A stretch of DNA of 64,000 nucleotides from Anaeramoeba flamelloides (lineage: Eukaryota; Metamonada; Anaeramoebidae), in contig JANTQA010000063.1 of NCBI GenBank assembly GCA_027625915.1, positions 8,327,501 through 8,391,500 on the forward strand, in the 5' to 3' direction. The stretch's first letter is position 1, and every line of letters starts with the position of its first letter. Below the pieces are notes generated by a model. It saw nothing but the letters and a program-made list of their open reading frames with translations, made no database searches and was not told the DNA's origin. The position numbers and the translations under genes are program-made. Positions 44,401-54,995 of this stretch are shown here, piece by piece.

Positions 44401-47400
44401 TTTCCCTTTCCATTTCTTTCTTTCTTTTTTTATCTTCATTTTCGTTTTTTTTATTTTTTTGTAATAACATTAAATCGTGCCTTGAAGGAAGATCTTCTAT
44501 AAATACAAAATCTTCAAATTCATTATCTATTGATCCCTTGCTTTTATTTCTAAAAAATTTTGTTGAATAAAAGCCTTTTACGCCATTCTCATTTTTTCCA
44601 ATAAACCAAATATCTTTTGTAGTTTTTTTTTGAAACAAGATTTCGTCACCTTTTTGGAATTTCATGGCATTTTTAATATTTGTAGGATTATCAAAATCTT
44701 TTATAGCTATAAAAATTGTTTCTTCGGGTATCGAATCTTGTAATATTTCAACATTATTAACGCTAACATTCAAATTATTTTTTTGAATATTTTTTGTCAT
44801 ATTCTTATCGTTTACATTCTGGATTGTGCTTGCTTTGTAATGATCACCCTTTCCAACAAAATCATCAAAATTACAATACCCTATCAATCCTTGTTTATTT
44901 TTACCTTGAAACCAATTTGTTTTAAAAATTTTAATCACTGTAATTTCTTCTCCCTTGTTATATAATAACACACCTTGGATACTATTTGGGTTTGTTGTAT
45001 CCGAATTTGCAATCATGGTATCCATTTTTGATTTTTGATCATCACCATCATCATTTGAATCACCCAACCCGATGATCCTATTATAAGTCATAAAATTTGA
45101 TTTTTTCGGTTGAACAATTTTATTGTCAAACTTACCAATTGTTGATACTCTTCTAATTTTTGCAAGATCAATTTTTCTTTTTTTTTTCATTTTTGGTTTT
45201 TCTTGGTTTTGAGAATTTTTATCATAAACAATAACATTTTTTGAGGGGAAAAACCCTATCTGTTCGTTTAGTTTCCCTTTCCACCATCCGTTTTGTGGTG
45301 TTTCAATGACTCCAATGATGTCTCCCTTTTTAAAGTGTAATGGTTTGGCAAAACTAATTTTATTATTAAATCCTTGAATTGCTATAACTTCCATTTTTAT
45401 AACTACACTTGTATTGGTTTGTAATGGTATAGATTCAATACTTTTATTATCATCATCATCATCATTTTTACTTCCAGATTCGGATTCATTTTCGCTGCTG
45501 TAATCTGTCACAGATGCTGTTTTAGTAGCAGAACCACTGTTGGCACCATCATCGCTTTCATCGTTAGTAGTTGTATCAGTATCAGTCGCAGTGTTGGTAG
45601 ATTTATCACTCTCTGTTGATTCTGTATCTGATACTTTCATGATATTTTCTGAGGATTTGGTAGGCTTGAGAGTACTTTTTTTTGCAAATCCTATTTCCCC
45701 TTGAGCATTTTTGGCTTTAATGTAATCTTTATTCTTTGTCTCTGAGATAAATGCAATTATGTCATCTTTTTTTAATGTCAAGTATTTTTGTTCATTATTT
45801 GGAGGAGTGAAATCTTCAATTACAATATAATTTTGCTGAGATTGCTCTTTCTGATCCCCCGCTTCATTGGGATGATATAACTGTACATATGTTTGATAAA
45901 AGTACCCAATTTCCTCTTTATTATTTTTCCCTTCCATCCACCCTTCACTTGTTGTTTCGTTTAAATATTCAATTTTTTCACCTTTTTTGAGTATTAAACA
46001 ATGATCTTCTCCTTTCTTTGGCTTGTACTTTTTAAGAACAATATAAATTTTTTCTGGTTTTTTTTCTTGTTCTTGTTGCCTTTCTTGTTCTTTTTCTTGT
46101 TGTTTTTCGACTCCAAGTTGTTTTTCTTGTTGTTTTTCTGGTTGTTTTACTTGTTCGGGTTGTTTTTCTTGTTCAAGTTGTTTTTCTTGTTCAAGTTGTT
46201 TTTCTTGTTCGTTTTTATTTTCGTGTTCATGACCTTCGCTGTTGACTTGGCTTTCTACCATTACTTTTTCTTCCAATTTTTTTGAAAATGTTTTTTTTTT
46301 TTTAAATTTTTGATTAATTTCAATTTTGGTAGCAACCCTCGAATAGTTTTTATGAAATAATCCTTTATTTTTTTCAAAGTCTTTTCCTATTAACCATTGA
46401 ACTCTGGCTGTGGTTCCTAAGTATCTTACAAAGTCACCCTTTTTTAATGCCAAAATACCTTTAATTTTTTGAGAAATATTTGTTAAATCTTTTGTTATAA
46501 TAAACCATTTGTAGTCCAATAATTTATCTTTGTTGTCACTTCCGTCTGTGTCCTCTTCAGATCCTTCAGTTTTAAATAGATAAGTTAAATCACTTTGATC
46601 TCGTTTGCTATTTGTGTTTTCTTCTTGAACATTTTCAATTTGTTCTTCGTCTTCAGATTCATCTTCGTCGTCCCAACCATCGTTTTGACTTATTTTTTTT
46701 AAATTAATTTTTTGAATTTTTTGAAATTGATCCAAATTATTTGTTTTATTAATCTTTTCTTTTTGTGTTTCTAATTCATTTTCTTTTGGTAGATCTAATT
46801 TCTTTTCTTTTTTTAATTCAAAATTGGGTTCATAATTAGGTTGTGTTGCTTTTTTTTTAACATCCCTTTTTCTTCCCCATCCAGAATTTTTAATAATAAG
46901 TGGTTTTATTGTTGTTTGTGTTTGAGTTGTGTTGTTGTTAAGATCTTGATCCTCATCACTAATATTTAGCTTATTATTACTTGGGATTGGTGGTGGCTTT
47001 CTACGCCCTGTTTTCTTATTAATTTGATCAGTTTTTGTGTGTTTAGCTTCGAGTTGTGGCTTTGGGAATGTGATCGCAATCTCTTCTTTCTTATTTTTTT
47101 CAAGATCACTTATATTAGATCTGACTTTTGTACTTTGAGATTTGTTGGCTCTTCCACTTCCCCCCAAATCAATCATAAAATTTTGCTTATTTGATGGGGT
47201 TTGTTTATTTTTATTTTCTTGAATTTTTTTTTCCCACAAAGAACCTAAATTATTTTTCTTTTTATTCGTTCTCGAATTACGGAGATCGTCCATAACATTT
47301 TGAGTGGCAGTGTTCGTTTTTTTGTTAAACTGATTCACTTTTTTTTCTTCTTCATTGTTAGATTGTGTGGTTGTTATTTTTAAAAGATTTCTGACTTCAA

Positions 47401-47449
47401 CGGGTGGGTTGTTCTTCTTATCATTAGAAAGGTGCTTAAAAATAGACAT
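41483..47449 (-). CDS. Giant multi-SH3 protein with a long KSKDKD-type repeat (1988 residues)
   Basis: A single uninterrupted frame of 1988 codons ending TAA. SH3-like modules are visible at about residues 311-372 (ALKKGDFVRYL, WLIGKD), 467-526 (LKKGEKIEYL, GWMEGKNN, IGYF), 540-596 (LKKDDIIAFI, GEIGF), 683-744 (FKKGDIIGVIE, NGWWKGK, IGFFPSKNV), 825-867 (partial: NKGEEITVIK, NWFQGKN, IGYC), 912-966 (FQKGDEILF, WFIGKN) and 1935-1988 (VKEDEILKLIKK, RWWSVEKNGKIRGYVPSKY). Residues about 149-156 (RRKPPPIP) form a Pro-rich SH3-ligand type motif. From about 1000 to 1900 the chain is almost purely Lys, Asp, Glu, Ser and Arg, built of HKSKDKDQKEKPKDLKKN-like units. SH3 modules bind Pro-rich partners in cytoskeletal, endocytic and signalling scaffolds. 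A scaffold is the likely role, and the partner is unknown. Confidence 0.88.
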   Translation of the reverse strand: MSIFKHLSNDKKNNPPVEVRNLLKITTTQSNNEEEKKVNQFNKKTNTATQNVMDDLRNSRTNKKKNNLGSLWEKKIQENKNKQTPSNKQNFMIDLGGSGRANKSQSTKVRSNISDLEKNKKEEIAITFPKPQLEAKHTKTDQINKKTGRRKPPPIPSNNKLNISDEDQDLNNNTTQTQTTIKPLIIKNSGWGRKRDVKKKATQPNYEPNFELKKEKKLDLPKENELETQKEKINKTNNLDQFQKIQKINLKKISQNDGWDDEDESEDEEQIENVQEENTNSKRDQSDLTYLFKTEGSEEDTDGSDNKDKLLDYKWFIITKDLTNISQKIKGILALKKGDFVRYLGTTARVQWLIGKDFEKNKGLFHKNYSRVATKIEINQKFKKKKTFSKKLEEKVMVESQVNSEGHEHENKNEQEKQLEQEKQLEQEKQPEQVKQPEKQQEKQLGVEKQQEKEQERQQEQEKKPEKIYIVLKKYKPKKGEDHCLILKKGEKIEYLNETTSEGWMEGKNNKEEIGYFYQTYVQLYHPNEAGDQKEQSQQNYIVIEDFTPPNNEQKYLTLKKDDIIAFISETKNKDYIKAKNAQGEIGFAKKSTLKPTKSSENIMKVSDTESTESDKSTNTATDTDTTTNDESDDGANSGSATKTASVTDYSSENESESGSKNDDDDDNKSIESIPLQTNTSVVIKMEVIAIQGFNNKISFAKPLHFKKGDIIGVIETPQNGWWKGKLNEQIGFFPSKNVIVYDKNSQNQEKPKMKKKRKIDLAKIRRVSTIGKFDNKIVQPKKSNFMTYNRIIGLGDSNDDGDDQKSKMDTMIANSDTTNPNSIQGVLLYNKGEEITVIKIFKTNWFQGKNKQGLIGYCNFDDFVGKGDHYKASTIQNVNDKNMTKNIQKNNLNVSVNNVEILQDSIPEETIFIAIKDFDNPTNIKNAMKFQKGDEILFQKKTTKDIWFIGKNENGVKGFYSTKFFRNKSKGSIDNEFEDFVFIEDLPSRHDLMLLQKNKKNENEDKKRKKEMERERGKSKKREKERAKERERERERRKKMERDREREKKRKVEREKGKDREKERGKGKGKDEKKEQKKSNEMKNDHKPKDKDEKEKPKPKDLKGQGHKSKDKDKKENLKNKDRKEKSKDKDRKEKPKDLKKNHKSKDKDRKEKVNPKDLEGKEHKSRHMKDHKSKKEVHVSTKSKDEEGEKEKSKDMKNGHKSKNKDRKEKSKDKDKKEKPKDKDQKEKKDSKDLKGQVHKSKDKDKKDHKTKDKSQEHKSNDKYKKETPNNKDKKEKPKDLKKNHKSKDKDQQEKSKPKDLKGQVHKSKDKDKKDHKTKDKDQKKKSKDKDKKEKPNDKEREEKPKEIKNDHKSKDKDQKENPKRTDMEGKEHKSRHVKDHKSKDEDRKKGKPKDKDTKEKPKDKDEKEKPKDMKNDHKSKDKDQKEKSKPKDLKVHGHKSKDLKKNHKTKYKDQKENPKDKDKKEKTNPKDLKVQEHKSKDEEREKEKTKDMKNDHKSKDKDKKENPKNKDKKEKPKDKEKKEKHPKRTDLEGKEHKSRERKEHKSKDEKREKEKPKDLKKNHKSKDKDQKENPKRTDLKGKEHKSRHLKDHKSKDMKNDHKSKDKDKKENPKNKDKKEKPKDLKKNHKSKDKDQKETQKPTDLEGKEHKSRHMKDHKSKKDVHVSTKSKDKDHKEKSKSTGLKGKGHKSRSIKDHKSKKEVHVSTKSKDKDHKAKSKSTDLKNKVHKSKYMKDYKTTKPKGKDIREKPKDMKETKHKSTKDKGKVYKSDNLKYRKSSKLKSKSKSKGKMQTSKHKKKTPSDPKKKKSEKQLMEENYKKQKAREVKKREKRRILRRIEIRKNSDIKKTSKQKQKQKTKTKLKPNVKNKEKEKEKEKEKEKEKGKEREKRKERGRERGNGSSRSKYKSAKSTKSKSHQKQNKNKKTTKVIVTKTYHNTKNTKRVLSVKEDEILKLIKKTNERWWSVEKNGKIRGYVPSKYLSILDD
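41900..44430 (-). repeat. Imperfect coding tandem repeat of the SH3 protein
   Basis: Within the gene, words of about 30-50 bp recur tens of times on the plus strand as TCTTTATCCTTTGGTTTTTC and TTATCTTTTGATTTATGATC. They translate on the minus strand to variants of EKPKDKD and HKSKDKD. Longer segments are repeated too: the block encoding MKDHKSKKEVHVSTKSKD occurs at least three times with small changes. Expansion by unequal exchange is the simple explanation. The long open frame on the plus strand here is a by-product. Confidence 0.9.
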
Positions 47450-48214
47450 ACTAAAACAAGTTAATTCAAGAACAATTCAGAATTAAGAATGATTTAAAAA
47501 TAATGAAATAACAAGAGAGGATAAATTTATTATTTTTTTCGAAATTAATCAGCTTTAATTTACTTCACTAATTGATTTTGCGATCAAAAAAGAGCATATA
47601 AGTTCACAAAATAGAAGTTTGGAAAGAAAGCGAGAGATATTGTTTTCAAATTCTCTTTTTTTTTTTGATGAACTGTCAAACCGAAAAAACCCGAAACTTT
47701 CAAAAAACAGGAGATTGAATTTTTATTGATCAAATGAAAATCTTGATAAAAATTCATAAATTTACTCCCATTTTACAGATAAATTCTTAAATAATCATGA
47801 ATCCATTAACTGTTCTAATTGGGGCATTGATTAAATATTTATAATATTTCGATTTAAACCCTTTGATTAATATCTAAATGAAAAAAATGCCAAAATCGGA
47901 ATTATTATGAGAGAAAAAAAGATTTTATTTTTTAAAATTAACACAAAAAAGAGCTCAAAAATTGGTAACACTTTATTTTATTTCACAAGACTTTCATTTT
48001 TTGAAATTATTTCAAATTTTGAAGATATAAAAAGAGATTAAAATTCAATAACTTTTTATATAACATTTTTTAGAACATATACTTTGATAAATTTGTTTTC
48101 AAAAAGTATTTTAGCTTTTGGTTTTTGAATTAAAAATTGTTAAACTGTTTGTCATTTTAACAAATATGAATTATTTGATAACTTAAAAAATTTCAATTAT
48201 ACGAGGGTAAAAAT
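47450..48214. other. 5' flank of the SH3 gene
   Basis: Non-coding. It probably includes the promoter of the SH3 gene. No repeat family or element recognised. Confidence 0.45.
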
Positions 48215-48675
48215 ACCGGTCATGAAAAAAATCCGTGGAAAGGATTTTTAATTTTGACTATTAGGAAAATTGTTGTGTAATTTCTTTTATTTTCAATCTA
48301 ATAATTTTTATAACCAATTTTTTTATGAGATTAATAATAAACCTACCCAAAGTTCATCAAAGTAAGGTGTCTCTAGAATACTCAAGTAATTGTTAGATAG
48401 CCTAAGTAGATCAACTTTTTTTTAAAAAACAATCGAGTTTTATAGAGGTTTACTAGAGTTTGGAAAATGATAATTTTTCTTCTTGTTTTTTGATTGATTG
48501 AATGGTGTTCAGAACAAGTGTAATTTCATTAATCATCATTCTAATAAGTGGGTGAGTTAATATTTTTAAAAAATTTGATTTCTTAAAAAAAGGATTTGAT
48601 TGTAAATAAAAGAAATTTACACAAAAATTTTACTAATATTCACAATTAAAAATCTTGACTGGATTTTGTTCATGT
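48215..48675 (+). mobile_element. Repeat family F, copy 3 (uninterrupted, about 460 bp)
   Basis: Left end CATGAAAAAAATCCGTGG with GATTTTTAATTTTGACTATT; the right end is the inverted form (AATATTCACAATTAAAAATC then TGGATTTTGTTCATG). The terminal repeats extend for about 70-80 bp. The middle (GTCTCTAGAATACTCAAGTA, CTAAGTAGATCAAC, TTTGGAAAATGATA) is shared with copies 1 and 2 and, more distantly, with family B. It is non-coding. Confidence 0.75.
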
Positions 48676-49039
48676 TGGGTATTTTTTTCACTACTTTAAA
48701 TTCAAAATGTAACATTTTTTTGAAATTATTATTTTTTACCCTTTTTTTGGCTTATAAAAGTCTGTATCAGATAACTGAAATTTGAAAAAAAAAAAAATAG
48801 AATTCCTATCTCTGGAATCTTTAAAGTCTCAGAACAATCTTGAGATAATTTTAAAAAAGTCTTGAACTTATTTATATCGATTGTGCTATTCTTGTTGTAC
48901 CAGATTAATATTACTTTAGATGATGTTTCAAACTATTTTTCAGAATAAAAGGTTTTGAATTTTCTGTCAAGATTTTCAACAGATTCAATTTTTTTTATAT
49001 ATATTAAGGAATTCTTTAAGTGTATTTTTAGGTAATTAT

Positions 49040-49760
49040 CTGCAAGGGATTATCCTCACAACACATTTCTCTATAATTAAAGTTTGTCGATAAATGGTGT
49101 AAATACTTTAAATTCACCTTACTTTAAATGACTATTAAAATCCAATTGAAATAATATTTAACAATAAGGATCGAATTTTTTACTAAAGATCACAGTTAAA
49201 TATTTTCATTTTGTTAATTTTTTTTTTGATCTCCTTTACCCTATCTAAAAATAGAAACTACAAAATAATCGTATCCTAGTAGTTAATATTAAATATTTAG
49301 AACTTCAAAAAGTTAATATTTTTTTTGAAATTTTTTAATTTCAAAGATTAACTCAATAATCATCAATAAAAAACCAATGAATGATCATTTAGGTTTCATT
49401 TTTAATGGGCAAATTGTATTAGCATTTTTTTTTTCAATCTGGAGAAATATAGAGTAATAATTTATCAAAATAATCTTTGATTTGATTTTTTAAGATAATC
49501 TATTTTTTTAGCCCAAAATCAAGATTTCGTCACAGATTTTAGAAAGATATTTTCCAACTTTGGAGTCTGAATATCGATTACTCAAACTTGAAATTATTCT
49601 CGGGATGTATGTTTTGTTTCTGAAATTGTTGAATTGTTTACTAAAATAAGGATTATGTTAATTGATTCATTTTTAAGAATCGGGATAAATAAAAAGTACT
49701 TTTTTTTTTTTTTTTTTTTATTAATCCGGATTTTTATGGAGATATGTGAACATTTTGACC
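49040..49760 (+). repeat. MITE family E, diverged copy 3
   Basis: The order of E blocks is kept: GGGATTATCCTCA, CCTATCTAAAAATAGAAACT, TTTCAAAGATTAACTCAATA, TTTCCAACTTTGGAGTCTGA, TGAAATTGTTGAATTGTTTA. There are many substitutions and the termini are eroded. It is older than copies 1 and 2. Confidence 0.7.
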
Positions 49761-49869
49761 ACTAAATTAATTAGAATTCTTAGAGTAAACTACTTTAATT
49801 TTAGACTTCAATGATTAAATTTAACATCCCACTCCAAAGTGAAAAGGAACTTTTATCAAATAAAAAACA

Positions 49870-50480
49870 ACCATATTTAATTTGAAATTGGATTATTTAT
49901 TTCATTTCTTTAATCAATAAATTAATATTTTAATAAATACTAGAGTGGAATTTATCCTAGTATATAATATTTACAGACTAATTAAAAAAAGGAAATCAAA
50001 AAATTAAAAAATTGATAAAAAAAAAAATAGATTCATTTATTTCTTGATCTTAAATTCTATTTTGATAAAATTACTTTTTCTTTATTTTATCCTTTTTTAC
50101 TTTTAATAATGAATGAAAAAACTTTCTGAAAAAAATTGAGAAAAAAATTACTTTTTGTCATTAAAAAGAATCTTCCATAAATGATTTTACTTCGAATTTT
50201 GATTGATTTTCCCAATTCTTGATTGGGTTCAGAAAATCAGATATTTTATTAAATTCCTGCTCAGAATTAGAGACTTATTGGACAAATTCGTTTGATTTTC
50301 TAATTATTTATTTTCCTATAAAATGAGAACTCAAAAATATTTCTGAATCTGTTTGAAATTTTTTTTAATTTTACTTTGATTTTGGGTTGAAATTTTTTAA
50401 CTGTTTTTTGATTTCGGGAATTCAACGATTCCATTTTAATTTTTGAAATATTACTCTCTATTTTGGTTTTTTTTTGATAA
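49870..50480 (-). repeat. Repeat family K, copy 2 (inverse orientation)
   Basis: The reverse complement matches 20600-21200, for example AATAAATACTAGAGTGGAAT and GACTTATTGGACAAATTCG. No coding capacity. Confidence 0.6.
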
Positions 50481-52170
50481 AAATATTTGAAAAAAGAATT
50501 TTGAAAATAAATTTCGAAATAAATAATTTGTTAAATAATAATATCGAAGAAATAGGACAAAGAATAAAAGACAATATACTGAATCTTCTCAAATTAATAA
50601 GTTAAAAAAATATCTTCGAAAATAGATTTTGGTTGGAATTTTATTCTATTTCAATTCTGATTTCTGAAAGTTACTTTGAAATCTGATATTTCTGGTTTGA
50701 TTCAAAAACAAACAAGATTTGTCTAAAAAGGAATCATTTTCTGTTATATCCCCCTTTTTTATTTAATGAACAATTTCAATTTTTTATATTAACACATTTT
50801 CAGATTCAATAAAATTTCATAAAAACAACATTTTAATAAAAAAAAAAATTGATAAAAATTGAAAATTTAAAGATTATACTTGGATTTCATTTGGGATCTT
50901 TTTTTTTACACAAATAGATCAGCCAATGGAATTTTACATGAAAGTTTAAATATCTTTCCACACTTAAAAAAAATTTTTCATCAGTAATGTTTCCATGATT
51001 AAAAGTGACATAAATGTTAAAATCTGCATATACAATTAAGTTATAATCAATAAATTATTAAATTTCTTGAAATCAAAAAGTTGATAAATATTTTTTTTTT
51101 CAAATATAAAGCTTATGTATTTGATTCTGTTTTTCGAAAATATCTATTATTTTATTTTTATGATAATTATTAATTGATTTAGTTATAATTGTTAAAAAAA
51201 TATTTCAAAATGTGGAAAATAAAAATAAATCCTAATAGTTATTTTAATCTTTCAATTTTTACTAACTTGTAGAAATAATGAAGATTATGTTATCGATCCT
51301 TACCATTTAAATATAATCAAATTAAAAAGTATTTATTTATATTTTAAGTGAAAATTACAAAAATTTAAGAAAGTATTTTGGCTCCAATTTATTTAATTTA
51401 AAATGATAATTTCTTTTTTACTCATATTTTTATTAATCAAAATTAAAAAATAAATGTAAAAAAAACTACTCTTTGAATAAATACATTATATTTTTTTCAA
51501 GTTTAATATAATTCTTCTATTTTATTTTTTGAAATTCAGTAGATTTTTATACTGTGCAATTTTTGAAACTTTGTATATTTTAATTTTAAGAGTACCTTTG
51601 TAAATCTCCTCTACTTAAAATAAGATTTCTATTGTTCTTCCAGAAGAAAATAATAATTTTTTAGAAATAATTTGGAAAATGTTGAATTTTGAACTTTTCC
51701 AAATATGAGGAAAATTGATCAAAACTTTGAAAAAAAATAATTCATTGAGGAAATTAGTATATAAAGTAAGTTTGATATGTAGCCATCACATTTTTAAAAT
51801 GATTGTTAATTTCCAAATGATTAAGATTTTTTTTAATTTGCTTTTCAGTTGTCTTATTTTTTTTTTTTTAAATGGTTCATATTCCCTTAAATATCAAATA
51901 CAAGTAAAGCTGAAAATATTGAAGATTTGCAAGTATAGAATTGTATTATCCTAAATACTTGACTTGTTTTAGTCTGAAGATGAATAATTATGTGTCAAAG
52001 AAAAAAGTATCTTCTAAAATGAAATTTTTGATTGAGAATAATTCAAATAATTTTCAGAAAAATAATTTATTTTGTTAAAAAAATGTTATTTTTTTTCAAA
52101 CACCTTATTTTGATTGTTTAATCAAGGAAATATTTTTTTCAATAGCTAACAAAATAACAAGTCTGTAGAA
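50481..52170. other. AT-rich non-coding stretch
   Basis: No convincing gene, RNA or repeat family recognised. A short frame near 51715-51954 has the Phe/Lys/Ile composition of chance frames. Confidence 0.4.
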
Positions 52171-53007
52171 ATGAAAAGTTCAACAAAATTGCACCAAGAG
52201 TCCTTTAATTCAGTAAACTACACAAACAATCAAAATATGTTAATCAACAAATTTATGGTTGTGACTGGTTGTAAGCTCTGGGACACAATACTTTATTTGA
52301 ACATGTCAGATTGGGACTACAAAGTAATTGTTTTTTTTTTTTTTTTTTTCTCAACAACTTCTTTACACCTCTTCAGTTAAATTTAAAACAGAAAGAAAGG
52401 AATCTGTTTTTTTTCTTTCCTCACAAAACAAAAAGATTCATTATTTATCATTTTGGTGAGAGAAACGGAATCTGAATCACTCAAAAAGAGGTTTCTGTTC
52501 TTATTTTTTTCAAAATGTTTTCTTTCATCAAAATTTTCAAGATTAGTTTTACCTCAAGATCTTTCAAAATAAAAAACACAACCCAATCTTTTAATTCTAA
52601 TAACCTTAAAAGCACAAACGCATTTTGAAATCCTCAAAATCGAAGAAATTAAGAATAAAATTATTGTTTTTGTTCTCACTTTTGTTTCTTCAAATTTTTG
52701 TGTTTCTCAAAAAGTGTTTGTTTTTACAAAAAAAATTGATTTTTGAATACTTCAGTTTTCAAAAAGTGATGAACACAGATGTTTGAAAAGGTGTAACCCA
52801 AAATAGCTTAAAATGGGTGATCTTGACAGTTTGAAGAAAAACTTATTAAAAGTTTTAGATTCCTCACTTTGTTTAAAACAGCCACATAAAAACAAGTCTG
52901 AAAATGCCACGATCTTTTTAGATTGTTCAAAACAATTTTCATCGATTCAACTTGTATTACATCGTCCTGAGGTTTTTTATTTGGAACACATCTTTATTGT
53001 TACTTGA
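52171..53007 (+). CDS. Possible two-exon gene fragment with an in-frame TAG
   Basis: Exon 1 (52171-52323) reads MKSSTKLHQESFNSVNYTNN, continues through VVTGCKLWDTILYLNMSD and stops at a GTAATT donor of the same GTA type used by the hexosaminidase introns. A pyrimidine-rich acceptor (ATACTTCAG near 52755) then opens FSKSDEHRCLKRCNPK, followed by TAG. The same frame continues as LKMGDLDSLKKNLLKVLD and CSKQFSSIQLVLHRPEVF to TGA at 53007. No family recognised. Composition looks more like protein than the surrounding chance frames. It may be a decayed gene, a pair of small genes, or wrong splicing on my part. Confidence 0.32.
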
Positions 53008-53853
53008 ATTAGGAAACAATTAATTTTTTTGTTTTTTTTGCTTGCTGTAAATTATGTGATTTTCGTTCTCTCTTTTTGAACATGACTGGTCCAAGATTTT
53101 GAAATTGTTAGTTCTAATTAAACAAAAAGTATTTCTTAAAAACCATTCTCCTAAAAGGAATAAAACACCAAAATGATTGAAACTTTGTTATTTAATCCTT
53201 ATCCATTTTTTTAATTTGATAATTTTTCCTTCATTTTTTTTCTTTACTCTTGGTGGAAATGAAAAATCTCAAATTCAAATTTTCAACTATTACTTTTTCA
53301 ATTAATAAGTCTTTCCTTTAATTTTACAAATGAAAAAAAAAAATGAGTTACCCTTTTTAACTTTTTCAATTATCTGCTGTGAAAAAAAAAGTTGTACATG
53401 AAAAAAAAGAGAGATATTGTTTTTTTTTGAAATTTTCAAAATTTAATTTGGAATCTTCACAAAAATGATCAAAATCACCATAATTTTTTAAAATTCAATA
53501 AGAACCCAAATGAGAATTAAAACTTTTTAATAAGCATAGAATCTAACTTATATTCTCAAAATTTCAATTTCGTCAAGATCGTTCAAGAAGGTTGCTGTAA
53601 AAATCAAATTACTAATAAATTCACAAAAATGTTTTTAATTTTTTTGTTCACCTTCCTTTTTTGAAAATGTTTTTATGAGCTTTGAATAAAGAGTGTTATT
53701 GTTATAAATTCTAAGAAAACTTGTAAATTAGTTGGAAACAAGACTTTAGTTGAAAAAAAACAAATGTTTTAAAACTTGGTGTACAAGATGCAAAAAATGG
53801 AAATTGAACCAAAAAGTTTAAAACTTTATTTTGAATTTATCAGTATTTATTAT

Positions 53854-54112
53854 ACTATTATTTTCCAATTAAAAAATGAAAATTTTTAGTTCACATTCCA
53901 AAATATTTTTTTGTTGATAAGCCGAAGAAAATCCAAAGATCTTGACAACATCGTTTAGAAATGATATTTTTTAGACATTTAATTAAACGACTTTAGTTAA
54001 CTCTTAGACAAAATTTTTGACTCTGTTAATTTGATTGTTGCAGTAATAATTAATATTCATTTTGGAAATTGAAATAAAAATTTTCATTTATTAATTGGAA
54101 AATAACAGTAAA
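53854..54112 (+). mobile_element. MITE family G, copy 2 (about 255 bp)
   Basis: CTATTATTTTCCAATTAA on the left and TTAATTGGAAAATAACAG on the right. It is alignable with 13790-14045 along its full length. It lies inside J. Confidence 0.75.
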
Positions 54113-54414
54113 GCTAAATCTTAGTGAAAATGTAGATCTCACTATTTTTTGTCTTGGTCATTTTAAATGTTATTTTAAAAATAAATGTTTATAGGGTTTA
54201 TTAATTTTAATTTTATACCAATACCTTTGCGTCTTTAATCGTTAATCTTAATATTCAATTCTATTTTTAAAAAATAATTGTTTTTTCAGGTTCTATTAAA
54301 ATTTACAATTAAAAAAGGAAAACCCAAAAATAGGTTATTCTCACAATTGTTGGATCCCAGTAAGAATAGAATCAAGTTTTTCTCGAGAACTCACAAAATA
54401 ATTCTGATTAAATA

Positions 54415-54589
54415 TTAAGAGACTAATATCTATTAAATTTTTTTACCTAAATCAAATAGAGATTGAGAAAATTTTATTTTAATCACTTAGATTTGAAAAA
54501 ACTTGTGTATTTTCAATAGAAAACGTATTTCTAGAGAATGGATCTTTATGAAATTGTTTAAAAAATAATAATAGATACTAGTCCATTAA
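54415..54589 (-). mobile_element. MITE family C, copy inside J (175 bp, inverse orientation)
   Basis: It starts TTAAGAGACTAATATC and ends GATACTAGTCCATTAA. The interior matches the reverse complement of the other C copies (CACTTAGATTTGAAAA). Border TTAA is present on both sides. Confidence 0.8.
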
Positions 54590-54995
54590 GGATTATTTTT
54601 GGAATTCGTAATTCGTAAAGATATAAATTGCTAAAAATATAAACTCTTTTTCAGTCAAAGGGGCCCAGTTTTTTTGAAGAAATAGAACATATTCTATAAG
54701 TTTAATCCATTATTCTTCTCAAAATATATTTTTAAATTTTTAGATCAAAATCATTTTTTCTAATTTAGTAAAATTTTTTTTTTGGTTTTTTGTTTTTATA
54801 TTTTCATGATTTTTTTTGTGATTTTCTTTTTGATCTATTCTTTAAAAATTCAATTGAAAAAAAAGTTTTTTAAAAACTTCAAATTAACATTAAGAAAATT
54901 GAAGCTTTGTAATTACTTTTAAAACGGATACACTTACTATTAAATAATCATATTGTCAACAATTTTAATTTTCCAAAGAAATTGAGAAATTTTGA

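Noticed and set aside
42406-44502. 698-codon open frame on the plus strand
   Set aside because: It is the antisense shadow of the charged repeat of the multi-SH3 protein; its Leu/Phe/Tyr/Pro composition follows from the repeat codons.
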